Assembly: GCA_947683625.1 (NCBI GenBank)
Contig: CANTUR010000039.1
Span: forward strand, 4,464,001 to 4,528,000
Length of the DNA stretch: 64,000 nucleotides
Reading direction: 5' to 3'
DNA from: Mallotus nudiflorus
Lineage: Eukaryota > Streptophyta > Magnoliopsida > Malpighiales > Euphorbiaceae
The position numbers and the translations under genes are program-made. Each line of letters starts with the position of its first letter. Position 1 is the stretch's first letter. Shown here piece after piece: positions 46,442 through 59,560 of the stretch. The notes beneath the pieces were generated by a model, which was not told the DNA's origin, ran no database searches, and saw nothing but the letters and a program-made list of their open reading frames with translations.

Positions 46442-49400
46442 TGTCACGACCCAAAACAGGGGCCATGACCGGCGCTAGGGAACGGGAATTCTTTCGAATC
46501 CGGAACCCGTAGCAAGCCTAAAAAAAATAAAATAAACATGCAATAATAGTAACAATATATAATGCAGCGGAAATAAAAATCATAAATATCACAATAACAA
46601 TCCACCACGGGATTTAAATCAAATCCTCATCATTTCATATATATAAACTCTTTTAATACAAATCCAGTTCAAATACATATAATACAACATCTCTTTAAAT
46701 GTTTAATGACTACTGTAGTGTCTAGATAAAATAAAACTCAAGACTCAGAGAAGCAGTTTACATAAAGAAGTCGGGGCGAAAGAAATCCGGCGTATAGGCC
46801 TGCTACTGAGGTATGAAGAAGATGACTCTCCTGAAAAATTAGTCAACGGAGGGGAGTCAGACCTCACTGAGTGAATTACTATAATATATATACATGCATG
46901 CTAAATGACAATGCATACAGTCAACAGTATATATCTAATACGTATATATACAGGCAAATACACACAAATGCAATAAAATCATTTTATATATATTTCATTG
47001 AAAATCATAGTTTATGAAGGATCAAATAGAACCCTAGAATATCGAAACCTCAAACAGTGTTAGACAACACTCTAGCCATACAGGCTCACTTATTCCAAAA
47101 TATTCACTTATTCCATTTAGACAGTAGACTGGCCCCGAGACACTAAGTCAATCGAGCTCCAGCAGTCTGACTGTCAGTGTGATTGGCCCCGAGACACTTG
47201 GTCAACCGAGCTCCAACAATCACACCTCCAAAACATATCTCACACATCAAATAATCATATCCAGTCAATATCCACAAACTGGTTAGTAATATAGCCTAAA
47301 TGCTATAAGCGTACCGGTACGTACTCGATCCTAGTGCTGCCCACTAGGTAGCACGTTCTATTGATATCCTTCATTAATAAATATAAAACATTCATTCACA
47401 AAAAAATGATGCATGAAATTAAATAAAATAACATTATAAACCATATATATACTAGAAATATACCAAAAATAAACCAGGTATATTTCGAGTATATATACGT
47501 CAAATGAATCCAATCAAATTATAAATTAAGCTAGAAATATATTTAAAAACATTTTAAATATAATTTATTAACAAAACATGTATATAATTTAATATATACA
47601 AAAAATAAACCAACAATAAACTAAATATAAACTTAAGTAATAATCAAATTATTCATGCATGTTTAATCAAAATAAAACATGCATTTCTAAATCATGCATC
47701 CTAAGCATATATATATAAAATAGCAACTCACACTTAGTGCGCTGCTCAAGATGGATCCGACGGGCCTGGTCCACTAAGCCTCGGTCTCGGCGCAACTAAA
47801 CAAACAATAATAACAGACATAAGAATACCTAGCAGAAAATCCTAGAATTCGATCTAGAATATTAAACATGGAATCAAAATTAGGGTTCGATCGGATATCA
47901 CGTTTTACGAGAATTCTATCGAAAATTCGGCAGAACCTCCCCTGTAAAATGGACATCTCTCTACTCAAAGAGTAGAGCCAGCCCTGCAAAGAAATACATT
48001 TTGAAAAACAGGCACAACAACTCATCCACAACCCCTCGGTCGGACTCCAAACTACAGTCTACCGACCGGGGTCCACAAACACAGAACAATTATAAAAATA
48101 CCAAAAATACCCTTATAACATAGAAATACATTTTATACATAGAAATTACATAATTAACCTTTAAACACAATAAAAACCGATAAAAACTCATTTTATTAAT
48201 AAAATCGTATATTATATATATATTTGAAAATAATTCATGAAAATAGTTTTAATTAGCTAAAAATAATAAATAATTTGTAGAAATCATTTTTATACCTTAA
48301 ATAACTATTAAAACCAATTAAATTACATTTTTAGCCAATTTTGTGTAAAATTACCAAAATGCCCTATATATATAAATATACTAAAATTCATTCAAAAATT
48401 CACCAAAAGTAGTATAATTATCCAAAATTAATTTTCTCAACATATCTATCAATAATATTAATAATTAAACTCAATTAACCAATTAAATTCAATTAAAAAC
48501 ATAATTAACCTAATTTTCCCAAAATTACATAAACTCAAATAATTCAAAATAAATACTTAGAAATTCATAAAAATTCCAAATAAATTTCTATAATTCATTT
48601 AAACACCTATAATTACCATAAAACACAATTTCATAATTTAATTAATTAATTTCCGAAAATTAGAAAATAATATTAAAATATTCAAAAATACCCAAAAATC
48701 AAAATAATCTCCAAAAATTATAAAAAAATTCACACATGAAGATTAAGCTACTAGGATCAACATTTGTTAAGGGACTTTTCATGAATCAAACAATTTGAAG
48801 TTCAAACAAATCAAAAACCCTAAAATGGCCGAATTCGAAAATTCGAAACCTAAGCAAATCAAGACCATTTCAGCTCAAACCAAAGCTAGAATCACACTCA
48901 AAGGAGCTCAAGGAGAAGAAAGAGACTAGCGGTGTTGAAAAAGGTGGCCGGAATCGCGAGGTGTGAAGAAATTGCAAACTCTCGGCTTCCGGCCAAAAAC
49001 CGACCTCCAGACGTCGGAAATGGCTGCTACAGGTGATGAGGAAGGCTGGGGAGGGTGGTGGCACACCGGACAGCACACCAACGGTGAGAAATCGGTAGTT
49101 GCAGGCGTCGGACGGCGGTGAGGGTGAAGATCGAGGAAGAAGATGCTTCGGGGGCAAAATGGTAATTTTTCCAAAAGTTTGATTTTTGATATATTATATG
49201 TATATATATATACTTTATACTATATATTAAAATAACATTAAATTACACACATTAAATATACACCACACACATATAATTTAATATTTTAAAATTTAATAAT
49301 AAATAAAAATAATTAAATTACAATAAATTAATAAACAAATAATAAAATATTAGGGTACTAAATTAAACCCTAATTAAATAAATATATACACACATAGACT

Positions 49401-49667
49401 TTATTTAGTAATTTAAAAATACGTATGAGTTCATGCAAGTTCGAAAATATATTTACAATAATTAATAATAAATTATTTACGTGAAAATTTTTCCGAAAAT
49501 GCAAGTCGCGGGAAAATTTTACGTAAAACACTTAAAATAATAATAAACAATTAAAATTCAATTTTAATTAATCAATAACTTATGAAATATCAATATCATA
49601 TTTTAAAATTATTAACACTGCATATCCCGATGCAGTATTAAAATATTTAAAAACACGGGATATTACA
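46442..49667 (-). mobile_element. 3.2-kb solo LTR of a gypsy-type element
   Basis: It is flanked by a perfect TSD CTTTA (46437-46441, 49668-49672). Read on the minus strand it begins TGTAATATCCCGTG and ends TTTGGGTCGTGACA. The length is 3226 bp, very long for an LTR. There is no internal region, so it is solo. Near 48870-49170 is a GC-richer patch whose minus-strand frames are Pro/Ser-rich; this is in the place where the transcript leader would lie and is not taken as a gene. It shares a hairpin block and a duplicated CGAG block with the LTRs at 27974, 52176 and 60057. Long LTRs of this sort are known in Tekay/Del chromoviruses, which is my inferred class. Confidence 0.9.
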
Positions 49668-50646
49668 CTTTATTACTTTTCTTTTTGGATATGATAAGAA
49701 ATATAAATGTATAAATCATCCTCATTAACAAAAATAGAAATAACATAAAATATAATATGAGGGACATAAAAACATGGCCTAACAGGACAAATGTGTTAAA
49801 AACATAAAAAATATGATAACATGTCATTTAAATAAATGCTAGGCAATATGAAGAAAATAATTTTAAACATATGAAAAAAATAATTAGTGGCACTTAACAC
49901 ATCACAAATATAGTACATATTTCACATGATCATACAGAGCTTAGTTCTAAAGGAAACAAAAGATCAAAAACTAAAAAAATAAAAATAAAGAAAGACCAAA
50001 TCTTTAAAAAAATTATGTCAAAGATAAACAAAGTAAGCAAGAAAAAGCTTTTTATCAAAGATCAAAACAATTCCTAAGAAGAATTTATACAAAAATAAAT
50101 TAAATATGAATTATGCATACATAAACAAAATTATGTAAAATAAATTCAAGTATTCAAACTCAAATATATCTCCCCCTTTGTAAAATTGCAAAAAATCATT
50201 AAGAAAAATAAAATTTCATAAATAAAGGATAGAGTTATAATGATATTAAAATATCAATTGTAAAAAAAAACATAATAAGACATAAAACTAATAGTTCATG
50301 GCTTATATCTAGAAAATAAACCAAACTTAAACTGACATAAAGTAACCATAAAAAAAACTAACAGCTCAAAGCTTAGATACTGAAAATAAATCAAACAGAA
50401 ACTGATGAAAAAACATATAAAAAACATATAAAAAATAAATAGTCTTATTGAGGAGGAGGAAAGAGGGAATATTTTACTTTGCTTATTTTGAATATTAATT
50501 TATTGAAATAGTTTCAACAATTAATTATTAAATAGCAAAAAAATTTATAAAAAAAATTGATAAGATCAAAATCAAAATTAATAATCAAAGCAACTAATAA
50601 GCACAATATGATTTCACATGAAAATAGTTCAATCATAAGCATAAAA
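49668..50646. other. Non-coding part of the minus-strand copia remnant
   Basis: A-rich sequence downstream (minus strand) of the RNase H stop. It holds a TCTCCCCCTTTG run at about 50168. No frame is supported as coding. Confidence 0.5.
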
Positions 50647-52175
50647 TCAAGACAAACTAGAACCATTAATCATGCCAAAATATTGCTTAATGAAATTCAT
50701 TCTGTCCTTATTAAGAGGTTTGGTGAAGATATCTACAAGTTGATTATTTGTATCAATAAATTCAAGTAAGATATCACCATTTTGAACATGATAATGCAAG
50801 AAATAATGTATGATGTCTATATGTTTAGTTATAGAATGTTGAATGAGATTTTTGCTAAGGTTAATAACACTTGTATTATCACATTTGATTGGAATGTGAT
50901 CAAGTTTTATACCATAGTTCAACAAGTGTTGTTTTTGCCACAAGACTTGTGAACAACAAAGACTTACTGCAATATGTTCAGCTTCAATGATGGACAAGGC
51001 AATTGAAACTTGTTTCTTGTTAAACCAAGAAACTAAACATTGCCCTAAAATTTGACAAGTTTCGGAAGTACTCTTTCTATCTAGTAAACTATAAACAAAG
51101 TTTGTATATGAATAACTAATCAAGTCAAAAGAGGAATCCTAAGAAACCAAAGTCCTAAATGCATTGTTCCACAAAGATATCTGAAATTTTTTTGGATTGC
51201 ATTCAAATGAGACTCTCTAGGACTTAATTAAAACCTAGCACACAAGCAAGTAGTAAACATAAAGTCTAGTCTACTAGCGGTTAAATAAATAAAGGATCTG
51301 ATCATACCTCTAAATAATTTTGCATCAACCAGTTTTTCATTTGTTGAGTTTGGTAGTGGTACTCATAGGAGTTTTTCTTGATTTAGCTCCATCCATGCCA
51401 ATCTTCTAAAGAATGTCCCTAGCATATTTAGTTTAATTGATGAAAATCTTATCTTTGCATTGCTTGATTTGAAGTCTAAGAAAGAATTTGAGCTCACCCA
51501 TCATGCTTATCTTAAATTCTCTTTGCATCAATTTAGAAAATTCATCACATAAGCAATGGTTAGTAGCTCTAAAAATAATGTCATCAACATATATTTACAT
51601 AATAAGTAAATCATGCTTAGATTTTTTTTATGAAGAGAGTTGTGTCAACCTTTCCTTTAAAGAAAACTTTCTCTAATAGAAAGTTACTCAACCTTTCATA
51701 CCAAGCTCTAGGAGTTTGTTTTAATCCATATAATGCTTTTGAAAGTTTAAATACATGACTAGGAAAATAAAAACTTACAAAACCCAGAGGTTATTCAACA
51801 TATACCTCATCTTCAATAAAACCATTTAAAAAAGCATTTTTGACATCCATTTGAAAAAGCTGAAAATTCATGAATGATGCAAATGCAAGAAACATTGTAA
51901 TGGCTTCTAACTTTACAACCAAGGCAAAAGTTTCATCATAATCAATGCTTTCTTCTTGATTATATCCTTTAGCTACTAGTATAGCTTTGTTCTTAGTTAT
52001 GACACTTTGTTCATTCATCTTATTTCCAAACACTCATTTGGTGCCTATAATAGGATGATGTTTAGGTCTAGGAACTAAGGTCCAAACCTTATTTCTCTTA
52101 AATTGATTTAACTCTTCTTGTATAGCAAAAACCCAAAATTCATCACTCAAAGCATCATCAACATTTTTGGGTTCA
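50647..52175 (-). pseudogene. copia RT and RNase H remnant, minus strand
   Basis: Read from 52175 down, the frame gives NKVWTLVPRP, then (51791-52033) LVAKGYNQEESIDYDETFA and FQMDVKNAFLNGF..DEVYVE, which are RT motifs. Further down are LSKALYGLKQTPRAWYERL and YVDDI-like sequence near 51590. RNase H at 50647-51123 is a clean 158-codon frame with LLDRKSTSETCQILGQCLVSW, the conserved EAEHIAVSLCCSQVLW and QLVDIFTKPLN, ending MINGSSLS. A few stops and shifts separate the parts. The upstream coding part (integrase, gag) is missing because the gypsy element begins at 52176. Confidence 0.88.
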
Positions 52176-55093
52176 TGTTATAACCTAAATTTTAATGAAT
52201 TTTTGAAGTTATAGCGTTAATATTCATTTTATTATTTTATGGTATTATGATTTAATCATGAAATTTAATTTTATAAAGTAAAATATTATTTATTTTATTT
52301 ATTAGTGAGATTAAATTTGGATTTCGGTGTTGAATATTGTTTTAATATATTTTAATATTAATAATTAATAAATTATGTTAATGTAGTGTATTTCAATATA
52401 TTTAAATATTATGGTGAGAATAATTGAGTAGGGGATATTTAATTTGAAATAATTGAATTTTTAGTACCAATTGCACTTTTATACAATTGTTTTAATAAAA
52501 TAAATAAATAAATAAAATAAAATATATATAAAAAAACACATTTTTTTCTTTTCTTTTCCCTCTCTCTCTTTTTCTTTCCTTTCTCTCTTATCTCTTTCTT
52601 TTCCTTTCCCCTCTTTTTTCCCTCTTTCTCCCTTACACAGTAACCCCTCCTTGCACCCCGACACCGAGCCAATGCCACCATCGCTGCTGCCTCTGCTCGT
52701 CGCCACCACCACCTGCTCTTCCTTTCCCCTCCTTCTGCTGTTAGCTGCTACTCTATTTTCTCTCTTCTTTCTCCTTGATGCCAACAGCTTCAGGAGACCA
52801 TTAGTGTCATCGTCGACAACGCCAAGGGTTGAGATTGGTCTCGATTGAAAGCTTGTTTTACAGGCTTTAATTCCCCTAAGGTGATTTCCCTAAACAACTT
52901 TAAATTCAACTCCAATTTTGATGATTTGATTCTAGGGTTTTAAGATTTATTTGTTGATTTTGAGTTTAATTAGTTTGATTCATGTTAAATTGACCTTGGA
53001 TTAGTTAAATTGAAGTTACAAGCTTTCTAAAAAATGTATTTAGATATGATTTTGGAAATAGTTGTGATTTGGGCACTATTACGAGCTCAGTTACTGTTCA
53101 CAAGTATTGTTCCCAGTTCTGAAAAATATTTTATTTTTAATAAATTTTACTAATTATTTGGAGCATATTTCGTGAAGAAAGTTTATTGAAATTATGTTTT
53201 GAATTTTTGTTATGAATTTTTGAATGTTTATATGGAAAATAGATTTTTGGAAAAATTAGTATAAATTAGTAAATTTTATATTTCAATTGAAATTATTGTT
53301 AATTATTATGTCTTGGATAATTTTTGAGTAATAATTTGTATTAAAATAATTTTTATGAACTAATTACTATTTTTAGCTAATTAATAATAATTTCAGGAAA
53401 AATATTCGAATAATAGTTTTATTTATTATTTTTAAGTTTTATTGAGTTTTTAGTAATTTTTATTTTATACTTGAGCAATTTAAATAATTATTGGTAATTT
53501 ATGCTATCTAATTTTGAATATTTGAAGATTGGGTTTTAGTAATATTATTTAATTATATTTGGGATTTTGTTATTTATTTTGAAAATAAATATCTTTGATG
53601 CTTTTATTATCTAAATAAATTGAATTATGGTATTTTATGATTTTTATGAGTTTTGGTGAATTATTAGTATTTATTATTATTATTTTATTGATTTTGATTG
53701 TATTAATTCTCAGTTGGGTAATAATTGTAGTTCGGGGGTCCAATCTGAGAAGTTGAACATTGTGATTATTTGAAGTGTGTTTGTGTGCATGATCGACTCT
53801 ACTTTTAGTAGAGAGACGTCTGTTTTACAGACTCTACCGAATTTTCGATAGAATTCTCATAAAATGTGACATCGGGTTGATCTTGAGTTTTGTCAAGTCA
53901 TGTCCTAGATCGAGTTGTTCTTTAAAAATTCTAGAAGTATAAAATTAGGATTTCAATTCTAATATATTATTATTGTTATTATTTTTCCTCAACTGCTCTA
54001 CAAACTAGGCCTATTGGACCGAGTCAGGGTAAAGGAGCACACTTGAACTATGAGTTATTATTATATGTATATATTGCATATAGAAAATATATTGTGAGTA
54101 TCCATATTTTGAATAAATATGAATTTCATTATGCTTTAATTCATTAATTGTTATTATTTTGATTATTTCGAATATATATATTTACATATGATTATTAAAT
54201 TGTGAAAATGGATGTTGTTAATATTTTATTATGAATTTTATTATTTTAAATTATGAAACAACGTTTTGGAGGATAGTTGTAGAACGTGCCACGTAGTAGG
54301 TCACATTAGAACTGTTGTGCAATAGTACGCTAGATATTAGGCTTTGAACTTTAATTGATTTCGAATATGGAAATAATGATTTTGGTGAATGATAGATAAA
54401 AGGGTGTGACTGTGGATCCTCGGTTGACCTGCAAGGTACTCAAGGCCAATTAACACCGGTAATGGGACTGCAGATCCTCGATTGACCCTTTGTGTACTCA
54501 GGGCTAATCCACTGCCAAAAAGTTGGATAAAAGATATTTTCAGAGTTATGGAAAGCCTGTTGGCTAGTGAATTGTAGTGATCGAGATTGCAGAAAAATTT
54601 AGGGATTCTACTATGATTTTATTATCATATTGATACTTGAGTGTCTATGTCTTTAGGTTATGTATATATATATATAATAATAATAATAATTCACTCAATG
54701 AGGTATGACCCTCCTCCAATATTTTTTTAAGATATTCTACTTTAAACCTCCATATTAGATCTCTTCGTCGGACTCTTTCCTCTCCGGTTGACTTATGTAA
54801 ATATTGAACTATTACTTTTTTTATATTTTAGTAAATATTACAGTAGTAGTGCTTTTTATTGTAGTACTTGATATTGTATTAGACAGTGATTCTATGTTTG
54901 AAGAGTTGTATCAATATATTATATTATGTTATGATATGGGGATTTCTTTTATATTATTTAAATTTTTTAATTCTGAGGTATTTTTATGGTATTTTTTTAT
55001 GTGTTTTTATTTTAAAACTTGTTACGAGTTCCGAATTCATGTGAATTTTCATTCCCTAGTGCTGGTCATGACTCCCAAGTTTAGGTCGTGACA
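52176..55093 (+). repeat. 5' LTR of the gypsy element
   Basis: It starts TGTTATAACCTAAATTTT and ends AGGTCGTGACA, 2918 bp. A CT-rich tract (52545-52640) leads into a GC-richer patch (52650-52860), which may be the transcript leader. A short hairpin (CTCTACT-TTT-AGTAGAG, 53797-53813) and a block of two CTCGNTTGACC motifs (about 54417 and 54477) match those in other LTRs in the window. Confidence 0.9.
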
Positions 55094-55112
55094 AAGTTCG
55101 TATTAGAGCGTA
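55094..55112 (+). other. Likely primer-binding site of the gypsy element
   Basis: AAGTTCGTATTAGAGCGTA follows the LTR. TCGTATTAGAGC resembles TGGTATCAGAGC with two or three changes, as expected for a decayed tRNA-Met site. Confidence 0.65.
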
Positions 55113-55299
55113 AGTTTTAGTGTTGTGGACCTAAGTTAGTAGAGTTGTGTTTTCTTTCTTTAAAACTATTGCAGTAAATTATATTTGATTATGTCTTTGA
55201 AAAGTTTTCGTTGCTTTTAAAATTTCACGTAATCGTTATGATGTATGTTTATCATCTATTTATTGTCTATTTTATCTTAATTTTATTTTTTTTCTTTTC

Positions 55300-56410
55300 A
55301 AAATGAGGAGGTGAGTGCATGTCACTTCACCGATCGGTGAGGCCGATGATGGTGAATCTTACCAGGATGAGGTTCTACCCTTGAGCTGCCAGTTAGGCAC
55401 AGAGGTAAAGGTAGACCTTAAGGAGTGGTAGGTCACCGTAGGTAGAGAGAGCTACAGGATGAGAAACCTGTTGACTAGGAATTTAAGGAAGCTGCTATAC
55501 CTCCGACCGTATCGTAGATGCAGCCTGTATATCAGTAGGGCATGTCTGACCAAGAGGCAGCCTTATTTTATGCCAGATTCGGTAGGATATCATTTGATAG
55601 GACTTTAGATCCTCTGGATTTCTTACATACTATAGAGACAAGGACTCAAACTACTCACACCGAGTACTAGAGAATCATAATCATCGAGTTATCTATTAAG
55701 GAGCCAGCCTAAATTGGTTAGTATAGGTCATCTAGCCGCATATAAAGACACTCACCGGAGCTTAGTTTCAAGAGAGATTTATGAGGCATTTATGCCCAGA
55801 GCCTATGCAGATGAGTTTCAGACTCCAGCTGACTAATATTAATAAAGGCGATAATTCAGTGGAGGAGTACACTAGAGAGTTTCGTAGATTGGGCTGATAT
55901 GCAGAGGATTTATTGAGAGACCAGTACTTTACGGTCACCACTTACATCACTGGATTGGGTTCTGCATTTGTTGGGATGCCTACTACAAGCCTTACTCTAG
56001 AGTCTGTGATAGAGTTGGCCAAGGAGATAGAGCTCAGACTGATTAGGCAAGGAGTCATGCCTGACTATTATCAGATTGGAGGGTCTTAGAGCATACCGTT
56101 CATGACATTTCAGATAAGTTCTAGTAGTCAGCGGAGAGGCTTTATTTAATTGGACTAGAGACAACAGCATAGATACCACAGGAGTAAGAGACATAGCCGT
56201 GGTGGAGTTTATAAGCCTATCATATTTGGTTCAGGTGCTATCAGTAGCAGCAGTGAATAGAGTTCTAGATATGGTAGCCTAGGATCTACAGCTAGTGCTT
56301 ACCAGACGTGTGAGAGAGTCCATCAAGGATCCTGTTATATGGCTCCATTAACATGTTTTAGATGTGGACAGATAGGGCACTGTGCCAGAGCAGGTCCCTA
56401 TTTTGGTTAT
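55300..56410 (+). pseudogene. gypsy gag remnant with altered zinc knuckle
   Basis: The frame begins near ATG 55304 and is soon broken by a TGA. Gag-like segments include a FM.R.YADEF and VEEYT-like stretch at about 55780-55880. At 56356-56400 the knuckle reads CFRCGQIGHCARAGP. The first two Cys and the His are kept, but the last Cys of the CCHC pattern, usually in the D-C-P position, has become Gly. Confidence 0.78.
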
Positions 56411-56599
56411 CAGTAACATTTTTCATAATAGTCTATTGCCAATGCAGCTCCAACTCCCTATCAGTTGCCTCCAACTTAGTATCCTAGTAAGTCATAATTT
56501 ATAGCCCAATAAAGGCATGGCAGAGGAGGCAAAGGTAGTGCCAAAGGCTTTGGTCAAGCTTCCACTTGCTAGTAGGGAGGCCGAGGATTGGCTAGAGTC

Positions 56600-57390
56600 T
56601 TCACCCTTACATAGTAGGATGCTCAAGCATCCAATGTCATTATAGCAGGTTTACCCCCAGTTTATTTCCTGAATGCTAGAGTTTTAATTGATCTAGGTGC
56701 CACACATTCTTTCATGTCCTCTATTTTTACTTTGAAGTCGGGTTGGCAAACCGTAATGATAGAAATTCCTTTATTTGTTGCCACACCTCTAAGTGATTTA
56801 TTGGACACTGATGTTGTTCTTTATAGGTGTCCGATGTTAATGGAGGATAGAGAATTGTTAATGAAATTGGAATTATTGGATGTAATGGAGTTTGATGTGA
56901 TTTTTAGTATAGACTGGTTATCTTAACACTATGCCTTAATTGATTATCAGAGTAAAGAGGTAATTTTAAAAATTTTGAATGATGAAGAGTTTAAGTTTGT
57001 GGATGACAAGAGTTCTATACCTCAGAATCTTATCTTTGCTATCACAACTAGGAAGATGTTGAGAAAAGGTTGCCAAGGATACTTGGTAATAGTTAGAGAT
57101 ATTTCAGTGGAGAAGACATCCATTTTAGATGTTCCAATAGCTTGTGAGTTTCCAAATGTCTTTCCTGATGAGTTTCCAGGCTTAGCACCTCACAAAGAGA
57201 TCAAATTCTGTATCGATGTGGTCCTAGGCATAACTTCTATCTCGATGTCTCCTTATAGAGTGGCTCTTGCAAAGTTGAAGGAGTTAAAGGAGCAGTTGCA
57301 AGAGTTACTAAATAAGGGTTTTATAAGACCCAACACTTCTCTTTGGGGTGCACTAGTCCTATTTATTAAAAAAATGATGATATACTGAGA
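56600..57390 (+). pseudogene. gypsy protease and start of RT
   Basis: LIDLGATHSF (about 56690) is the retroviral-type aspartic protease motif with Leu replacing Ser in DSGA. VMEFDVIFSIDWLS (56883-56926) marks the end of the protease. The RT lead-in (56975-57388) has FPNVFPDEFPGL, then SPYRVALAKLKELKEQLQ and GFIRPNTSLWGA, matching the gypsy RT start (SPYRMAPAEL...FIRPS.SPWGA). A frame change follows at 57385. Confidence 0.88.
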
Positions 57391-58560
57391 CTATGCATTG
57401 ATTACAGAGAGCTAAATAAGGTAACATTGAAGAACAAGTGTCCTCTTCTGAGGATAGATGATTTGTTTGACTAACTTCAGGGTGCATAGTTATTTTACAA
57501 GATTGACTTTAGGTCGGGTTATCATCAGTTACGTATCAGTGAAGTCGTTGTTCCTAAAATGGCATTCCACACTAGACACGGTCACTATGAGTTTCTGGTG
57601 ATGTCCTTTGAGTTAACTAATGCATTAGTTGCTTTCATGGATCTGATGAATAGGGTCTTTAGACCATTTATGAATCAGTTTATAGTAGTCTTCATTGATG
57701 ATATATTAATGTATTTGAAGAGTATGGAGGAGCACATATATCATTTGAGGACAATACTACAGGCATTAAGAAAATATTAGCTTTATGCTAAATTCTCGAA
57801 GTGTGATTTTTGGATGGAGAGTGTTGCATTCCTTGGATATGTAGTGTCTAAAGATGGTATTCAGATTGATCCATAGAAGATTAAAGTAGTGTCTGAATGG
57901 CCTAAACCGGCATCAGTCACTAAGATTCAAAGTTTATTGGATTTGGTTGGGTACTATAAGAGATTTGTGAAGGATTTCTCAAGAATTTCAGCACCTATAA
58001 CTTGCCTAACTTAGAAGAATGTGAAGTTCGTATGGTCAGAGACTTGCGAGAACAATTTTCAGTTACTGAAGGAGAAGTTGACCACAACTCCAGTTCTAAC
58101 TTTGCCTAATAGAGAAGACAAGTTCACTATATATTGCGATGCTTCCATAGTTGGCTTAGGTTATGTGTTGATGCATAATGGTAGGGTAGTAGCTTATGCT
58201 TCCAGCTAAATGAAGAAGCATGAACATAATTATCCTACTCACGACCTAAAAATGGCTACAATGATCGTTGCTCTCAAGATTTGGAGACATTATTTGTATG
58301 GAGTGACTTATGAGATTTTCACTGGTCACAAGAGCTTGAAGTATATTTTTTAACAGAGAGATTTGAACTTGAGGTAAAGAATATGGTTAGAACTCTTGAA
58401 GGATTATAATTATGATATCCTATACCATCCAAGTAAGGCTAATGTGGTAGCAAATGCTTTGAGTAGAAAGTCCTCGACTAGTCTTGCTCACATTAGTGTG
58501 GAGAGGAGACCTTTGATTCAAGGGTTGCACAAGTTAGTGGATCAAGGTTTGATAATGAAG
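57390..58560 (+). pseudogene. gypsy RT and RNase H
   Basis: Motifs in order are DYRELNKVT, the KNKCPLLRIDDLFD block, YKIDFRSGYHQLRI (with the first catalytic Asp), EFLVMSFELTNA and VVFIDDILMY (about 57688-57717, with both catalytic Asp residues kept). Then come FLGYVVSKDGI and the RNase H core IYCDASIVGLG (about 58130) and VVANALSRK (about 58445). TAA at 57472-57474 and TAG at 57487-57489 fall at positions usually Gln. Other stops lie at 57778 and 58207. Confidence 0.9.
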
Positions 58561-59560
58561 ATAAGCATATAAAAAGGACTGCTAGCTCAGTTTAGAGTTA
58601 GATCAGTGTTGAGGGATAGGATTAAAGTAGCTCAAAGTCAAGTTTTTATTTTGGTAGAGCTTGAGGAGAATGTTCGCGAAGAAAAGTTCACAGATTTTAC
58701 ACTTGATAATAAAGGTATGTTATGGATCAGTGGAAAATTATGCGTTCCTAATATGGATAATTTGAGAGAAGAGATCTTAGAAGAAGTGCATTTTGTAGCT
58801 TATAATGTACATCTAGGTGTTACTAAGATGTACCATAACATTAAGGATCTGTACTAGTGGGATGGAATGCAAAAGAATGTAGTTTATTTTGTCTCTAAGT
58901 GCTTGACTTGTCAGTAGGTGAAAATTGAACATTAGAAGCCTTCTAGGAAGCTTTAGCCTCTTCCGATTCCTAAGTGGAAATGAGAGAGAATTGCTATAGA
59001 TTTTGTGATAGGGTTGCCTCATTCAAAGGATGGATATGATTCCATCTGGGTGATAGTGGACAAGTTAACCAAATCAGCTCACTTCATACCAGTTAAAGCT
59101 ACTTATTCTGTAGCCAAGTTGGCTAAACTGTATGTTAAGTATATTGTGTGCCTTCATGGAGTGCTTGTTTCCATTGTATCTAACAGAGATTTAGTGTTTA
59201 CCTCTCAATTTTGATAGAAGTTGCAAGAAGCAATAGGCACCAGGCTTTATTTCAGTGCTACTTTTCACCCTTAGACAGATAGTCAATCTTAGAGGATGAT
59301 CCAAATGCTTGAGGATATGTTAAATATGTGTGTAATAGATCTTAAAGGTAGTTGGGATGATAATTTGCCACTAGTAGAGTTTGCTTATAATAACAGCTAC
59401 CATAGTAGTATTAAAATGGCACCATATGAAGCTTTGTATGGAAGAAAATATAGACCCCTCTATGTTAGGATGAGACCTAAAATTATCTAGGATGCAGCTG
59501 AGAAAATCACTTTAATCAGAAGAAGATTAGAAAGTACAGCTAGCAGATAGAAGAGCTATG
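58561..59560 (+). pseudogene. gypsy integrase
   Basis: The zinc-binding N-terminal part includes HLGVTKMYHNIKDLY and CLTCQ at about 58805-58920. The core has IAIDFVIGLPHS (about 58990-59028), IWVIVDKLTKSAHFIPV (about 59045-59095), FHP*TDSQS*R (about 59264-59295) and LPLVEFAYNNSYHSSIKMAPYEALYGR in two parts (about 59365-59450). The stop at 59272-59274 lies at a conserved Gln; the one at 59290-59292 is where the catalytic Glu of the family is expected, so the enzyme is dead. Confidence 0.9.

Noticed and set aside
48870..49174. Two Pro/Ser-rich minus-strand frames as host genes
   Set aside because: They lie within a solo LTR with a perfect TSD. They are better seen as the leader-like part of the LTR.
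52439..52784. Lys/Arg-rich minus-strand frames (also at 60334-60588)
   Set aside because: They are antisense to the CT-rich tract of the gypsy LTR, appear in both LTRs and are a composition effect.
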